From: CAG-488 sp051881315
GTDB lineage: Bacteria; Bacillota; Clostridia; Oscillospirales; Acutalibacteraceae
Reading direction: 5' to 3'
NCBI GenBank assembly: GCA_051881315.1
Contig: JBJEPQ010000029.1
Coordinates: 206,407 to 270,406 of the forward strand
DNA: 64,000 bases
This document shows positions 23,954-32,129 of the stretch, in pieces (within the stretch, counting starts at the first letter, position 1; each line of letters opens with the position of its first letter). Made by a program: the position numbers and the translations under genes. The notes under the pieces are model-generated. The model had not been told where the DNA came from. It did no database searches and saw nothing but the letters and a program-made list of their open reading frames with translations.

Positions 23954-24994
23954 TTATTTTTCAATTATGGCTGACATTATTTTCAGCAGGAGATACACTC
24001 CGCAGGCACAGCGCAGTTTGCAAAGGATAAAGAACACTTTCCAATGTATCGGCAAATATTTGATGTCAAGCGCTTTGTATGCCTTGCGGTATCTCTCCGT
24101 TGACAGGAATTTTTTGATGTTGCGTATTCTTGCTTTTTTGTCCCTGTTCAACAGCTCCGTAAGTCCCAGTCCGATCATACTGAAACAAATTCGGTTGTTC
24201 AGCGCCGCCTTAAATTCTTCGGAAAGCTTATTGCTTTTTATGTAAGCTTCCATACGGTCGTAAAGCTCGTTCCATTGGCTGAAAAGCTTAGGCTTGTAGC
24301 TCCTCGTCAGCGAGACCTCGTTGTCCTTGCGGTAGTGGTTGAACGGACGGTTGATGAATACAGCACGGTGAACAAAGCCGAAATAGTAGAGATTGAACAG
24401 AGCGTCCTCCGTGCCGATAATTTTTGTATCGACAAATTCAAGGTGATTGTCCCTGATAATATCCGTGCGGTACAGCTTGCCCCATGCGGTTGAGAGGGAG
24501 TCGGCGTTGCTCGGATCCGAGGCTTCTGCGCCGAGTAGTCCTGCCATTCGGCGGTGAAGCTCACGGGAGCCTTTTTCATCAAAAGCCTTGTCCGAGTCAA
24601 AGATTTTCTTTTCGGCAGAGCGATTGGGAAACTCCCTGACATATCCCCACATAACGACGTCGGCGGAATTGCTCTCCGCCTTTTCAACGGCGGCTCTTAT
24701 CGCTTCGGTATCCAGCCAATCGTCGCCGTCGAGGAAAACAATGTATTCGCCCGTTGCCGCACCGATACCCGTGTTTCTTGCGCCCGAAAGTCCCTGATTT
24801 TTCTGTGAGATCAGCTTAATTCTTCCGTCCTTTTCGGCGTAGGACAAAATGACGGCGGCGCTCCTGTCGGGAGTACCGTCGTCAACACATATTATTTCAA
24901 GGTCGGCATAGCTCTGACCGACAACGCTGTCAAGGCATTTCGGCAGAAATTTTTCAACGTTATAAACGGGAATGATTATGCTGACTTTTTTCAT
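23954..24994 (-). CDS. Glycosyltransferase family 2
   Basis: The 346-residue protein has the GT-A fold of GT2 enzymes: SIIIPVYNVEKFLPKCLDSV (5-24), ICVDDGTPD (about 35-43), NQGLSGARNTGI (about 66-77) and the DGDDW metal/nucleotide motif (about 89-93). The C-terminal third is basic and without membrane helices. The start is three bases after the GtrA-like stop. Together with that protein it probably decorates a cell-envelope polymer. Confidence 0.88.
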   Translation of the reverse strand: MKKVSIIIPVYNVEKFLPKCLDSVVGQSYADLEIICVDDGTPDRSAAVILSYAEKDGRIKLISQKNQGLSGARNTGIGAATGEYIVFLDGDDWLDTEAIRAAVEKAESNSADVVMWGYVREFPNRSAEKKIFDSDKAFDEKGSRELHRRMAGLLGAEASDPSNADSLSTAWGKLYRTDIIRDNHLEFVDTKIIGTEDALFNLYYFGFVHRAVFINRPFNHYRKDNEVSLTRSYKPKLFSQWNELYDRMEAYIKSNKLSEEFKAALNNRICFSMIGLGLTELLNRDKKARIRNIKKFLSTERYRKAYKALDIKYLPIHWKVFFILCKLRCACGVYLLLKIMSAIIEK

Positions 24995-24997
24995 AAT

Positions 24998-25510
24998 TTA
25001 AGATTCCTTTTTCTTAAAAATGAGGAGCTTGCTGAAGAAATAGTTGAGAATGACAACAAGCACGCTTGCGATGATCTTCGAAACCATTCCCTCCGTGCCG
25101 AAAAGCTCCTGATCTACACCGATCTTAACGAGCAGGGGAACGCCGAACCATTCGATACATCCTGTTGCAAGTCTTGCAACGACGAACATTCCCAGCTCTT
25201 TTATTGCAACGCTCGGCTTCCAGCTCTTGCTGTCGAAAACCCAGAGCTTGTTCGTGATGAAAGCGAACAGCACGGCGGCAATCCATGAAAGCACGTTTGC
25301 AACGGAAATTCTCACGTCGGAGTTTGAAATACCGCCGAGAATTTTGATAAAGAGGGCATAGCTTGCCCATGAAACCACCGTTGTCAGCACGCCGAAAACA
25401 AGGTACATAAACACCTCACGGTTGAGAACCTTGCGGCAAATGCCGACTATTTTTTCATTCTTAATATGCTTTGCGATAAAGTTATTTATGCTGTCAAAAA
25501 GCTTATCCAT
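24998..25510 (-). CDS. GtrA-like membrane protein (second copy)
   Basis: The 170-residue protein has four membrane segments and the GtrA pattern: YLVFGVLTTVVSWASYALF, then FAFITNKLWVFDSKSW after the second helix. Start at 25510 (MDKLFDS) follows AAGGTG, which lies in the last codons of purB; a start seven codons upstream lacks a ribosome site. It sits between purB and a GT2 glycosyltransferase with gaps of only a few bases, so it is co-transcribed with both. Likely role: flipping of a polyprenyl-linked sugar used by the GT2 enzyme. Confidence 0.8.
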   Translation of the reverse strand: MDKLFDSINNFIAKHIKNEKIVGICRKVLNREVFMYLVFGVLTTVVSWASYALFIKILGGISNSDVRISVANVLSWIAAVLFAFITNKLWVFDSKSWKPSVAIKELGMFVVARLATGCIEWFGVPLLVKIGVDQELFGTEGMVSKIIASVLVVILNYFFSKLLIFKKKES

Positions 25511-25514
25511 ATTA

Positions 25515-26945
25515 TCACACCTTGATTTCAACGTTCATTCCGAGAAGGTCGCTGTATTTTTCGGTTATCGGCTTGATGTAGTTTTCAACAAATTCTTCCG
25601 TCTGCTGAGGCGCTCTGCCGACATAGAGCTCAGGCTTCATGATCGCCTTGAGCTGATCGAGCGTTACGCCGAAAGCGGGATCGCTTGCGATTCTTTCAAG
25701 CAGATCGTTTTCGCCGCCGTCCTGCTTGACGATCTTGCCTGCGTCCATGGAGTGAACACGGATTCTCTCGTGAAGCTCCTGACGGTCGCCGCCTCGCTTA
25801 ACAGCCTCCATCATAATGTTTTCCGTTGCCATGAACGGAAGCTCCGCCATAAGATGCTTTTCAATCATCTTGGGATAAACGACCATACCGTCTGCGACAT
25901 TGATATAAAGCTCAAGAATAGCGTCCGTTGTAAGGAAGGCTTCTGCAACGCTTATTCTCTTGTTTGCCGAATCGTCGAGAGTTCTTTCAAACCACTGGGT
26001 AGCCGCCGTGATAGTCGGGTTCATAACGTCCGCCATAACGTAACGAGCGAGTGAGGAAATTCTCTCACTTCTCATCGGATTGCGCTTGTAAGCCATTGCC
26101 GACGAGCCGATCTGATTTTTCTCAAACGGCTCTTCAACCTCCTTGAGATGCTGAAGAAGACGGAGATCGTTGGTGAACTTTGCGGCTGACTGAGCGATGC
26201 CCGAAAGTACGAAAAGCACCTGAGTGTCAACTTTTCTTGAATAAGTTTGTCCCGAAACAGGGTAAAAATCCGTGTAACCCATTTTCTCGGTGATTTTTTT
26301 GTCGAGAGCCTTAACCTTGTCGGTGTCACCCTCAAAAAGATCCATAAAGCTTGCCTGTGTGCCCGTTGTACCCTTTGAGCCGAGGAGCTTCATCTGAGAG
26401 ATCTGAAATTCAAGCTGTTCAAAATCGAGCAGAAGCTCATTGAGCCAGAGCGAAGCTCTCTTTCCGAGAGTTGTCGGCTGAGCAGGCTGAAAATGAGTAA
26501 AGCCGAGGCAGGGCAGATCCTTGTATTCGAGAGCGAACTTTGAAAGCTTGTCCATGAGATTGACGAGCTTTTTGCGGATAAGCTTCAGAGCTTCGGTCAT
26601 AGTAATAATATCGGTGTTGTCGCCGACATAGCAGGAGGTCGCTCCGAGGTGGATGATTCCTTTTGCTTTGGGACACTGAACGCCGTAAGCGTAAACGTGG
26701 GACATAACGTCGTGACGGACGAGCTTTTCTCTCTCTGCCGCAACCTCGTAGTTGATATCCTCGGCATGAGCCTTCAATTCGTCAATCTGTTCCTGAGTTA
26801 TGTTAAGTCCAAGCTCCATTTCGCTCTCGGCGAGGGCGATCCAAAGTCTGCGCCATGTCTTGAACTTAAAATCGGGTGAAAAGAGATACTGCATCTCTTT
26901 GCTTGCGTAACGTGAATTGAGCGGTGTTTCATAGGTGTTTTTCAT
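25515..26945 (-). CDS. purB: Adenylosuccinate lyase
   Basis: PurB releases fumarate from SAICAR and from adenylosuccinate in purine synthesis. The 476-residue protein carries the fumarase/aspartase superfamily signature GSSAMAYKRNP (with the mobile catalytic loop) and the residues TSCYVGDNTD and GFTHFQPAQPTT. Start ATG at 26945 behind AGAGG. It leads an operon with two envelope-sugar genes, an odd but plausible combination that ends in one terminator. Confidence 0.95.
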   Translation of the reverse strand: MKNTYETPLNSRYASKEMQYLFSPDFKFKTWRRLWIALAESEMELGLNITQEQIDELKAHAEDINYEVAAEREKLVRHDVMSHVYAYGVQCPKAKGIIHLGATSCYVGDNTDIITMTEALKLIRKKLVNLMDKLSKFALEYKDLPCLGFTHFQPAQPTTLGKRASLWLNELLLDFEQLEFQISQMKLLGSKGTTGTQASFMDLFEGDTDKVKALDKKITEKMGYTDFYPVSGQTYSRKVDTQVLFVLSGIAQSAAKFTNDLRLLQHLKEVEEPFEKNQIGSSAMAYKRNPMRSERISSLARYVMADVMNPTITAATQWFERTLDDSANKRISVAEAFLTTDAILELYINVADGMVVYPKMIEKHLMAELPFMATENIMMEAVKRGGDRQELHERIRVHSMDAGKIVKQDGGENDLLERIASDPAFGVTLDQLKAIMKPELYVGRAPQQTEEFVENYIKPITEKYSDLLGMNVEIKV

Positions 26946-26977
26946 AATCAAAATCCTCTGTTTTAAAGTATAGAATG

Positions 26978-27006
26978 ATTATAATACCTTTAGGGCAAAG
27001 TGTCAA
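26978..27006 (-). promoter_or_regulatory. Promoter for purB
   Basis: On the minus strand, TTGACA (27006-27001) and TATAAT (26983-26978), both perfect, are 17 bases apart. Confidence 0.85.
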
Positions 27007-27022
27007 GCGGAGCAAAATACTC

Positions 27023-27052
27023 TTGACATAACTTGCCGAATAGGACTATAAT
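27023..27052 (+). promoter_or_regulatory. Promoter for the C_GCAxxG_C_C gene and mrp
   Basis: TTGACA (27023-27028) and TATAAT (27047-27052), 18 bases apart; divergent from the purB promoter with about 16 bases between -35 boxes. Confidence 0.85.
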
Positions 27053-27072
27053 GTGCGAAAGGAAGTGTTGTT

Positions 27073-27519
27073 ATGTCTGAAAGAAGTGAAAAGGCGGTTG
27101 AGCTTTTCAAAAGCGGCTACAACTGCTCTCAGGCTGTTTTTGCGGCTTATGCCGATCTGTTCGGCTTTGATATGGAAACGGCATTGAAGGTTTCGGCAGG
27201 TCTCGGCGGCGGAGTAGGACGTTCGAGAGAGGTCTGCGGAACGGTTTCTGCGGCGGCTATGCTTATCGGTATGAAGTACGGAGCAACCGACGGCGATGAT
27301 TCAGAGGGCAAAAAGCTCTGCTATTACAAGGTTCAGGAATTTATCGCCGAGTTCAAAAAGGTAAATCCGTCAATAGTCTGCCGTGAGCTTCTGGGACTTT
27401 CAAAGGGAGAAAATTCCCACCCGAAGCCTGACGAAAGAAACGATCAGTATTATAAAAAACGCCCCTGCGTTCAGCTCGTTGAGGACAGCGCATTGGCTTT
27501 GGAAAAGATTTTATTTTAG
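27073..27519 (+). CDS. C_GCAxxG_C_C family protein
   Basis: The 148-residue protein belongs to the family named after its cysteine pattern: GYNCSQAV (about 15-22), GGGVGRSREVCGTVSAA (about 46-62), a further Cys in KKLCYYK, Cys in SIVCRELLG and Cys in KRPCVQLV. Conserved cysteines suggest metal or redox binding; the function is not established. It has its own promoter and is followed 12 bases later by an Mrp-type ATPase, which supports a link with iron-sulfur or redox chemistry. Confidence 0.88.
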   Translation: MSERSEKAVELFKSGYNCSQAVFAAYADLFGFDMETALKVSAGLGGGVGRSREVCGTVSAAAMLIGMKYGATDGDDSEGKKLCYYKVQEFIAEFKKVNPSIVCRELLGLSKGENSHPKPDERNDQYYKKRPCVQLVEDSALALEKILF

Positions 27520-27531
27520 GAGATGTTTTAA

Positions 27532-28347
27532 ATGGGATGCAGCGGAGATTGTTCAAGCTGTTCTTCAAGCTGTGATAAAAAGGATCTGCACGTTCCGTGC
27601 AATGAGTACAGCAAGGTTAAAAAGGTTATAGGAGTTGTCAGCGGAAAGGGAGGCGTAGGAAAGTCGCTTGTAACCTCAATGCTGACTACGGCGATGCAGG
27701 TCAAGGGAAATGCCTGCGGAATACTGGACGCAGATGTCACAGGTCCGTCAATTCCCAAGGCTTTCGGCCTCAAAGGTCCTGCGATGCAGAACGAAATGGG
27801 ACTTCTGCCTGCCGAGACAAAGACAGGTATTAAGGTTATGTCAATCAACCTCCTGCTTGAGAAGGAGGATCAGCCTGTTGTATGGAGAGGTCCTGTTATT
27901 TCGGGAGTTATCCAGCAGTTCTGGAGCGAGGTCTTCTGGGGCGATATTGATTATATGTTTGTCGATATGCCTCCCGGAACGGGCGATGTTGCGCTGACTG
28001 TTTTCCAGTCGCTTCCCGTTGACGGTATTGTCATCGTCACAACTCCGCAGGATCTTGTAACGATGATCGTCAAGAAAGCGGTCAATATGGCGAATATGAT
28101 GAATGTTCCGATACTCGGTATCGTTGAGAATATGAGCTATCTTGAGTGTCCCGACTGCGGCAAGAGGATATCCGTTTTCGGAGAGAGCAAGCTTGACGAG
28201 GTTGCCAAGGAGCTTGACATTCCCGTGCTTGCTAAGCTTCCGATCAGAAGCGAGATTGCCTCACTTGTCGATAAGGGTGCAGTTGAGCTTGCCGAGATCA
28301 AGGAGCTTTACGATGCGGCGGACAAGATTAAGGAAACGCTGAAATAA
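27532..28347 (+). CDS. Mrp/NBP35-type ATP-binding iron-sulfur carrier
   Basis: The 271-residue P-loop ATPase has the deviant Walker A GKGGVGKS (38-45), DADVTGPS (about 66-73), and MPPGTGD (about 145-151). The N-terminal cysteines C3, C7, C10 and C14 resemble the cluster-binding N-terminus of NBP35, and the C-terminal CPDCG (207-211) is the shared CxxC that binds the bridging cluster in Mrp/ApbC proteins. The enzyme is a scaffold or carrier that passes [4Fe-4S] clusters to apoproteins. It is co-transcribed with the C_GCAxxG_C_C gene. Confidence 0.92.
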   Translation: MGCSGDCSSCSSSCDKKDLHVPCNEYSKVKKVIGVVSGKGGVGKSLVTSMLTTAMQVKGNACGILDADVTGPSIPKAFGLKGPAMQNEMGLLPAETKTGIKVMSINLLLEKEDQPVVWRGPVISGVIQQFWSEVFWGDIDYMFVDMPPGTGDVALTVFQSLPVDGIVIVTTPQDLVTMIVKKAVNMANMMNVPILGIVENMSYLECPDCGKRISVFGESKLDEVAKELDIPVLAKLPIRSEIASLVDKGAVELAEIKELYDAADKIKETLK

Positions 28348-28360
28348 TTATAAATAATCA

Positions 28361-28400
28361 AGGGTTGTCACATAAAGCATTTGCCGAATGTGACAACCCT
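28361..28400. terminator. Terminator after mrp, shared with the converging gene
   Basis: Perfect 13-bp stem (28361-28373 and 28388-28400) with a 14-base loop; GTTCTTT follows in the plus direction and TGATTATTT in the minus direction. T-tracts are imperfect. Confidence 0.7.
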
Positions 28401-28405
28401 GTTCT

Positions 28406-28597
28406 TTATGGGAAAAGAGCACAGCCGCTTGCCCTGAACTGTTCAATCTTTTTTTCGAGCAACTCATGGGAGCAGTTAAATCTTTCTGCAAGGCAGTCGA
28501 TGCAGAAAAACTCCACAGCACCGCGGTTGATGAGCTTCTTCGTCAGCCCGATGTCGTTGCCGTCAAGCTCTCTGCCGCATTTTTTGCATACGGTCAT
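28406..28597 (-). CDS. Small zinc-ribbon protein
   Basis: The 63-residue protein has CKKCG (4-8) and CIDC (32-35), a standard four-cysteine zinc site, and one further Cys pair-like position at NCSHELL. The start overlaps the stop of the GH27 gene by four bases (ATGA), so translation is coupled. No function is known to me. Confidence 0.7.
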   Translation of the reverse strand: MTVCKKCGRELDGNDIGLTKKLINRGAVEFFCIDCLAERFNCSHELLEKKIEQFRASGCALFP

Positions 28598-29772
28598 TTA
28601 ATATCAACGACCTTGGCACGGTAAACAACGCAGGAGTGAGCCTTGAGTGAGGTTTCAACCGTATCGTTTACCGGACGTCTGATCTCGCCTGTCCAGACGT
28701 CTTTCATCTCGATTGTTTTGCCTGTGTGGAAACCGAGACCGATCGCGTCAAGAGTGAAGTTATCTCTGCGGTCGCTGTCGGTGAAGTTGAAAAATCCGAT
28801 TGCAATATCGCCGTCCTCAAGGTGTCTGACAAGAATCGGGCAATGGTCGGGATAATGCTCAAAGAGCGGTTCGTCGCCTTTCCTTTCGGGATTTTCAATT
28901 CTGTATCCGTTTGCGAAATAAGGCTGTCTGTATGCGGCGTCCTGATTTATTCTGATAAGCTCCTCGTTTTTGAGGATAGCCATTGCGTCCTCGTCGGCTT
29001 CTCTGAGGTCACAGCCGATGATGAGCGGAGAACCCATCATTGCCCAGAATGCGAAGTGAGTTTTGTATTCCTCGACCGTACAGCCTTTAAATCCGACATT
29101 TCCTCGGCCTTTCATACCGACGACAAGCATATCCATATCGTTGAAGCAGCCGCAGCCGTTGTATTCGGCAACCTTATACTGGGAGAGTGCAAGCTCTTTT
29201 ATGGATTCCCATGTGTCGTTGATGTCTCCGGTTGAACGCCATGTGTGAGCGCCTGTTTCCTTGATCCATGTCTTTGTGTTCTCACTTCCCCATGAGCAGG
29301 CGGCAAAAACGATATCTCTGCCGCAGTTTGCAAGGGCAAGTCCCATTCTTTTGTAGAGAACATGACCGGGAGTTGTGTACGGGTGGAAGCAGAAGTCATA
29401 TTTGAGGTAGTCAACACCCCAATCGGCGAAGCATTTTGCGTCGATAAATTCGTGGTCAAGGCTTCCGGGATATCTGGCGCAGGTCATTGTTCCTGCGCAG
29501 GAATACATACCGAATTTGAGTCCCTTTGAGTGAACGTAGTCGGCAACATACTTCATGCCGTGAGGAAATTTTTCGGGATCGGGTACGATCTCCTCGTTTT
29601 CGTTTCTCTCACGAAGGCTCCAGCAGTCGTCAATGATGACATACTCGTAGCCGCAGTCCTTGAGTCCGCTTTCGGCGATAAAATCGGCAGTCTCCATAAC
29701 GACCTTTTCGTTGATGTCCTCGCCGAATGTGTTCCATGAATTCCATCCCATTGTGGGTTTGTTGATCACCAT
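28594..29772 (-). CDS. Alpha-galactosidase, GH27 family
   Basis: GH27 enzymes cut alpha-galactosides with retention of configuration. The 392-residue protein begins at the usual MGWNSWNTF block and shows the nucleophile in YLKYDFC (D126) and the acid/base in RSTGDIND (D183). There is no signal peptide, so it works inside the cell on imported oligosaccharides. With the GH36 enzyme at the window start, this gives two unrelated alpha-galactosidase families. It is followed by an overlapping zinc-ribbon gene. Confidence 0.93.
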   Translation of the reverse strand: MVINKPTMGWNSWNTFGEDINEKVVMETADFIAESGLKDCGYEYVIIDDCWSLRERNENEEIVPDPEKFPHGMKYVADYVHSKGLKFGMYSCAGTMTCARYPGSLDHEFIDAKCFADWGVDYLKYDFCFHPYTTPGHVLYKRMGLALANCGRDIVFAACSWGSENTKTWIKETGAHTWRSTGDINDTWESIKELALSQYKVAEYNGCGCFNDMDMLVVGMKGRGNVGFKGCTVEEYKTHFAFWAMMGSPLIIGCDLREADEDAMAILKNEELIRINQDAAYRQPYFANGYRIENPERKGDEPLFEHYPDHCPILVRHLEDGDIAIGFFNFTDSDRRDNFTLDAIGLGFHTGKTIEMKDVWTGEIRRPVNDTVETSLKAHSCVVYRAKVVDIK

Positions 29773-29827
29773 AATTTTTAAGCTCCTTTATATTTTTTGG
29801 AGGCGGAGTTTGCCTCTCTTGATTTAA

Positions 29828-29856
29828 AGTATATCAACTAAAAATAAGTATGTCAA
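29828..29856 (-). promoter_or_regulatory. Promoter for the GH27 gene
   Basis: On the minus strand, TTGACA (29856-29851) and TATACT (29833-29828), 17 bases apart. Confidence 0.8.
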
Positions 29857-29885
29857 CAAAAAGCGATATGATGGACAGATAAACA

Positions 29886-29914
29886 TTTACTTTTTTGCTA
29901 TATGATGATATAAT
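29886..29914 (+). promoter_or_regulatory. Promoter for the nanA-like gene
   Basis: TTTACT (29886-29891) and TATAAT (29909-29914), 17 bases apart. Confidence 0.75.
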
Positions 29915-29941
29915 CCACATAACAGCACAGGAGGAGTTACT

Positions 29942-30841
29942 ATGGATAAGAAACTTAAAGGTATAATGCCGGCGCTTATGACAGCGTTCGACGCCGCAAC
30001 AGAAAGTATCAGCAAAGAAAATACGGCGGCTCTTGTCAAAAAACTGAAGTCGGCCGGAGTACACGGCTTTTATATCGGCGGCTCCAGCGGAGAAATGGTG
30101 CTTTGCTCGGTCAAAGAGAGAATGGAACTGCTTGAAACTGTTATGGAAGCAAGCGGCGATCTGACAGTTATTGCTCACACGGGCGCAATGTCAACGGCGG
30201 ATGCAATTCTTCTTTCACGCCATGCGGAAAGCGCAGGAGCCGATGCGATATCATCTGTGACGCCTCTTTACTATAAATACAGCTTCAGGGAGATAAAGCA
30301 TTATTACTCCTGTCTTTGCGAAGCTGTCAGCGTTCCTGTTATCATTTATAACATCCCCGCCCTGACGGGAACGACTCTCGATTTCGGTCAGCTGTCCGAG
30401 CTTCTTTCTATCGACGGGGTAGGCGGTATGAAGTTCACTTCGTCTGATTTCTTTCTGCTCAACCGTTTGAAGCAGGAGTTCCCCGATAAGATATTCTACA
30501 ACGGCTGTGACGAGATGCTTTTGTCAGGTCTATCCGCAGGAGCGGACGGCGGTATCGGCACGACATATAATTTTATGCCGGAGATGTTTCTCTCAATCTA
30601 TGAGCTGTTTAATAACGGACGTATGAAAGAAGCTAATGCCGTTCAGTCCCTGGCAAATAAGATTATTGCCGAGGTTGTGTCAAGGGGCACGCTTTCCGCT
30701 TCCAAGCAAATGATAAATTTCTCAGGACTTAATTACGGAGTATGCCGTGAACCGCTTCTTCCGTTGGACGAGACGGCGAAAAATGAATTGTACGAAAAAG
30801 CATGGAAGCCTGTTGAAAATTACAGGAATAATATTATGTAA
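29942..30841 (+). CDS. N-acetylneuraminate lyase-like aldolase (DapA/NanA superfamily)
   Basis: The 299-residue TIM-barrel aldolase carries GGSSGEM (about 43-49, substrate carboxylate loop), the catalytic Tyr in IYNIPAL (Y136) and the Schiff-base Lys in GGMKFTSSD (K164). The residues around the Lys and the GGSSGE loop are more like NanA than dihydrodipicolinate synthase. NanA splits sialic acid into N-acetylmannosamine and pyruvate. A sialidase-like gene follows 67 bases later, supporting this reading. No NanE or NanK gene is seen in the window. Confidence 0.8.
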   Translation: MDKKLKGIMPALMTAFDAATESISKENTAALVKKLKSAGVHGFYIGGSSGEMVLCSVKERMELLETVMEASGDLTVIAHTGAMSTADAILLSRHAESAGADAISSVTPLYYKYSFREIKHYYSCLCEAVSVPVIIYNIPALTGTTLDFGQLSELLSIDGVGGMKFTSSDFFLLNRLKQEFPDKIFYNGCDEMLLSGLSAGADGGIGTTYNFMPEMFLSIYELFNNGRMKEANAVQSLANKIIAEVVSRGTLSASKQMINFSGLNYGVCREPLLPLDETAKNELYEKAWKPVENYRNNIM

Positions 30842-30908
30842 AACGCACACGGCTTGACAGTTTTCAAGCGTTTTGTTTAAATCTGAATTAAGAAAGGTAT
30901 GAGCATAT

Positions 30909-32036
30909 ATGTTGCCGAAAACAGAAAAAATTTCCGATGCCGTACACGGCGTCGTGAACAAAAAGACAGGCAGTATTTTTGATTATCAGGGCTGGCCGAG
31001 CGTATGCCGGGACGAGAACGGAACGCTCTATGCCGTTGCGTCAGGCTTCAGGCTTCGTCACATCTGTCCTTTCGGCAAGACGGTCATGTATATAAGCAAA
31101 AACAACGGCGAAACATGGACTCCGCCGATAGTCATAAACGACTCATATCTCGATGACCGTGACGCAGGCATTGTTTATATGGGAGGCGGCAGAATACTTG
31201 TAACGTGGTTTGCTCATCCTGCAAAAAGCTATCTTGACGGATGGCTGAATGAAGCGATAGTAAACGACGCATGGGAGATAGATAAAAATGCTGCGATCGG
31301 TATGCTCGACAGTATGAAATATCTTTCCGCAGAGGACGCACACGGCGGCTCGTTTATACGCATATTGGAGGATTACGGAGTTACATGGAGCGATACAATA
31401 AAGGTTCCTGTGTCATCTCCGCACGGACCTGCTCTGCTCAGCGACGGCTCGTTGATATATCTCGGCAAGGAAATGTACTCTGACGGTCTTGCTCCGCTGA
31501 ACAGTATAAGCGCATATGCAAGTCATGACGGAGGTTATACCTGGAATTATCTTTCGACATTGGCTCTGCCGGAGGGAACTAACGCAGATAATTTCCATGA
31601 ACCGCATGCGATTGAGCTACCCGACGGCCGCTTGCTTGGAGCTATCAGGGCTCAGGGCGATAATGTGCCGCACGGCTTTACGATATTTACCTCGGTTTCG
31701 TCCGACAGAGGAAAAAGCTGGAGTGAGCTGAATTGCACCGATGTCAGCGGATCACCTCCTCATCTGTTGCTTCATTCGTCCGGTGCGCTGATCTGCTCAT
31801 ACGGACGGCGTGAGAAGCCGTTCGGAGAGCGTGCAATGGTAAGCTATGACTATGGGAAAACGTGGACGGCGGATTATGTGATAGATGACAATACGGACGA
31901 TAACGATCTCGGCTATCCTGCGTCGGTCGAGCTTGCGGACGGAAGTATTATGACGGTATACTATCAGAAGCTTAGGGGAGATGAAAAGTGTTCTGTTCTT
32001 TATACAAGGTGGCGTCTGCCTGAAAATAAGCAATAA
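30909..32036 (+). CDS. Sialidase-like BNR/Asp-box protein without signal peptide
   Basis: The 375-residue protein is a predicted six-bladed propeller with four Asp-box motifs: SKNNGETW (about 62), SHDGGYTW (about 204), SSDRGKSW (about 262) and SYDYGKTW (about 311). It has no signal peptide, transmembrane helix or sorting motif. The classical FRIP arginine motif near the N-terminus of GH33 sialidases is not obvious, although FRLRH occurs at that place. Being next to a NanA-like aldolase suggests action on sialylated sugars that have entered the cell. Another exo-glycosidase or hydratase function of the Asp-box fold is possible. Confidence 0.7.
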   Translation: MLPKTEKISDAVHGVVNKKTGSIFDYQGWPSVCRDENGTLYAVASGFRLRHICPFGKTVMYISKNNGETWTPPIVINDSYLDDRDAGIVYMGGGRILVTWFAHPAKSYLDGWLNEAIVNDAWEIDKNAAIGMLDSMKYLSAEDAHGGSFIRILEDYGVTWSDTIKVPVSSPHGPALLSDGSLIYLGKEMYSDGLAPLNSISAYASHDGGYTWNYLSTLALPEGTNADNFHEPHAIELPDGRLLGAIRAQGDNVPHGFTIFTSVSSDRGKSWSELNCTDVSGSPPHLLLHSSGALICSYGRREKPFGERAMVSYDYGKTWTADYVIDDNTDDNDLGYPASVELADGSIMTVYYQKLRGDEKCSVLYTRWRLPENKQ

Positions 32037-32058
32037 GCATTTGATATATATGCAGAAA

Positions 32059-32089
32059 AACGGCTTGATATCGTTGATATCAAGCCGTT
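32059..32089. terminator. Terminator between the sialidase-like and metallophosphoesterase genes
   Basis: 14-bp stem (32059-32072 and 32076-32089), loop of three. TTTTTCTG follows in the minus direction, so it mainly ends the metallophosphoesterase transcript; the plus-direction tail is poor. Confidence 0.75.
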
Positions 32090-32129
32090 GGCATTTCAAT
32101 ATCAGGTCTCCGACCTTTGAATTATTTGA

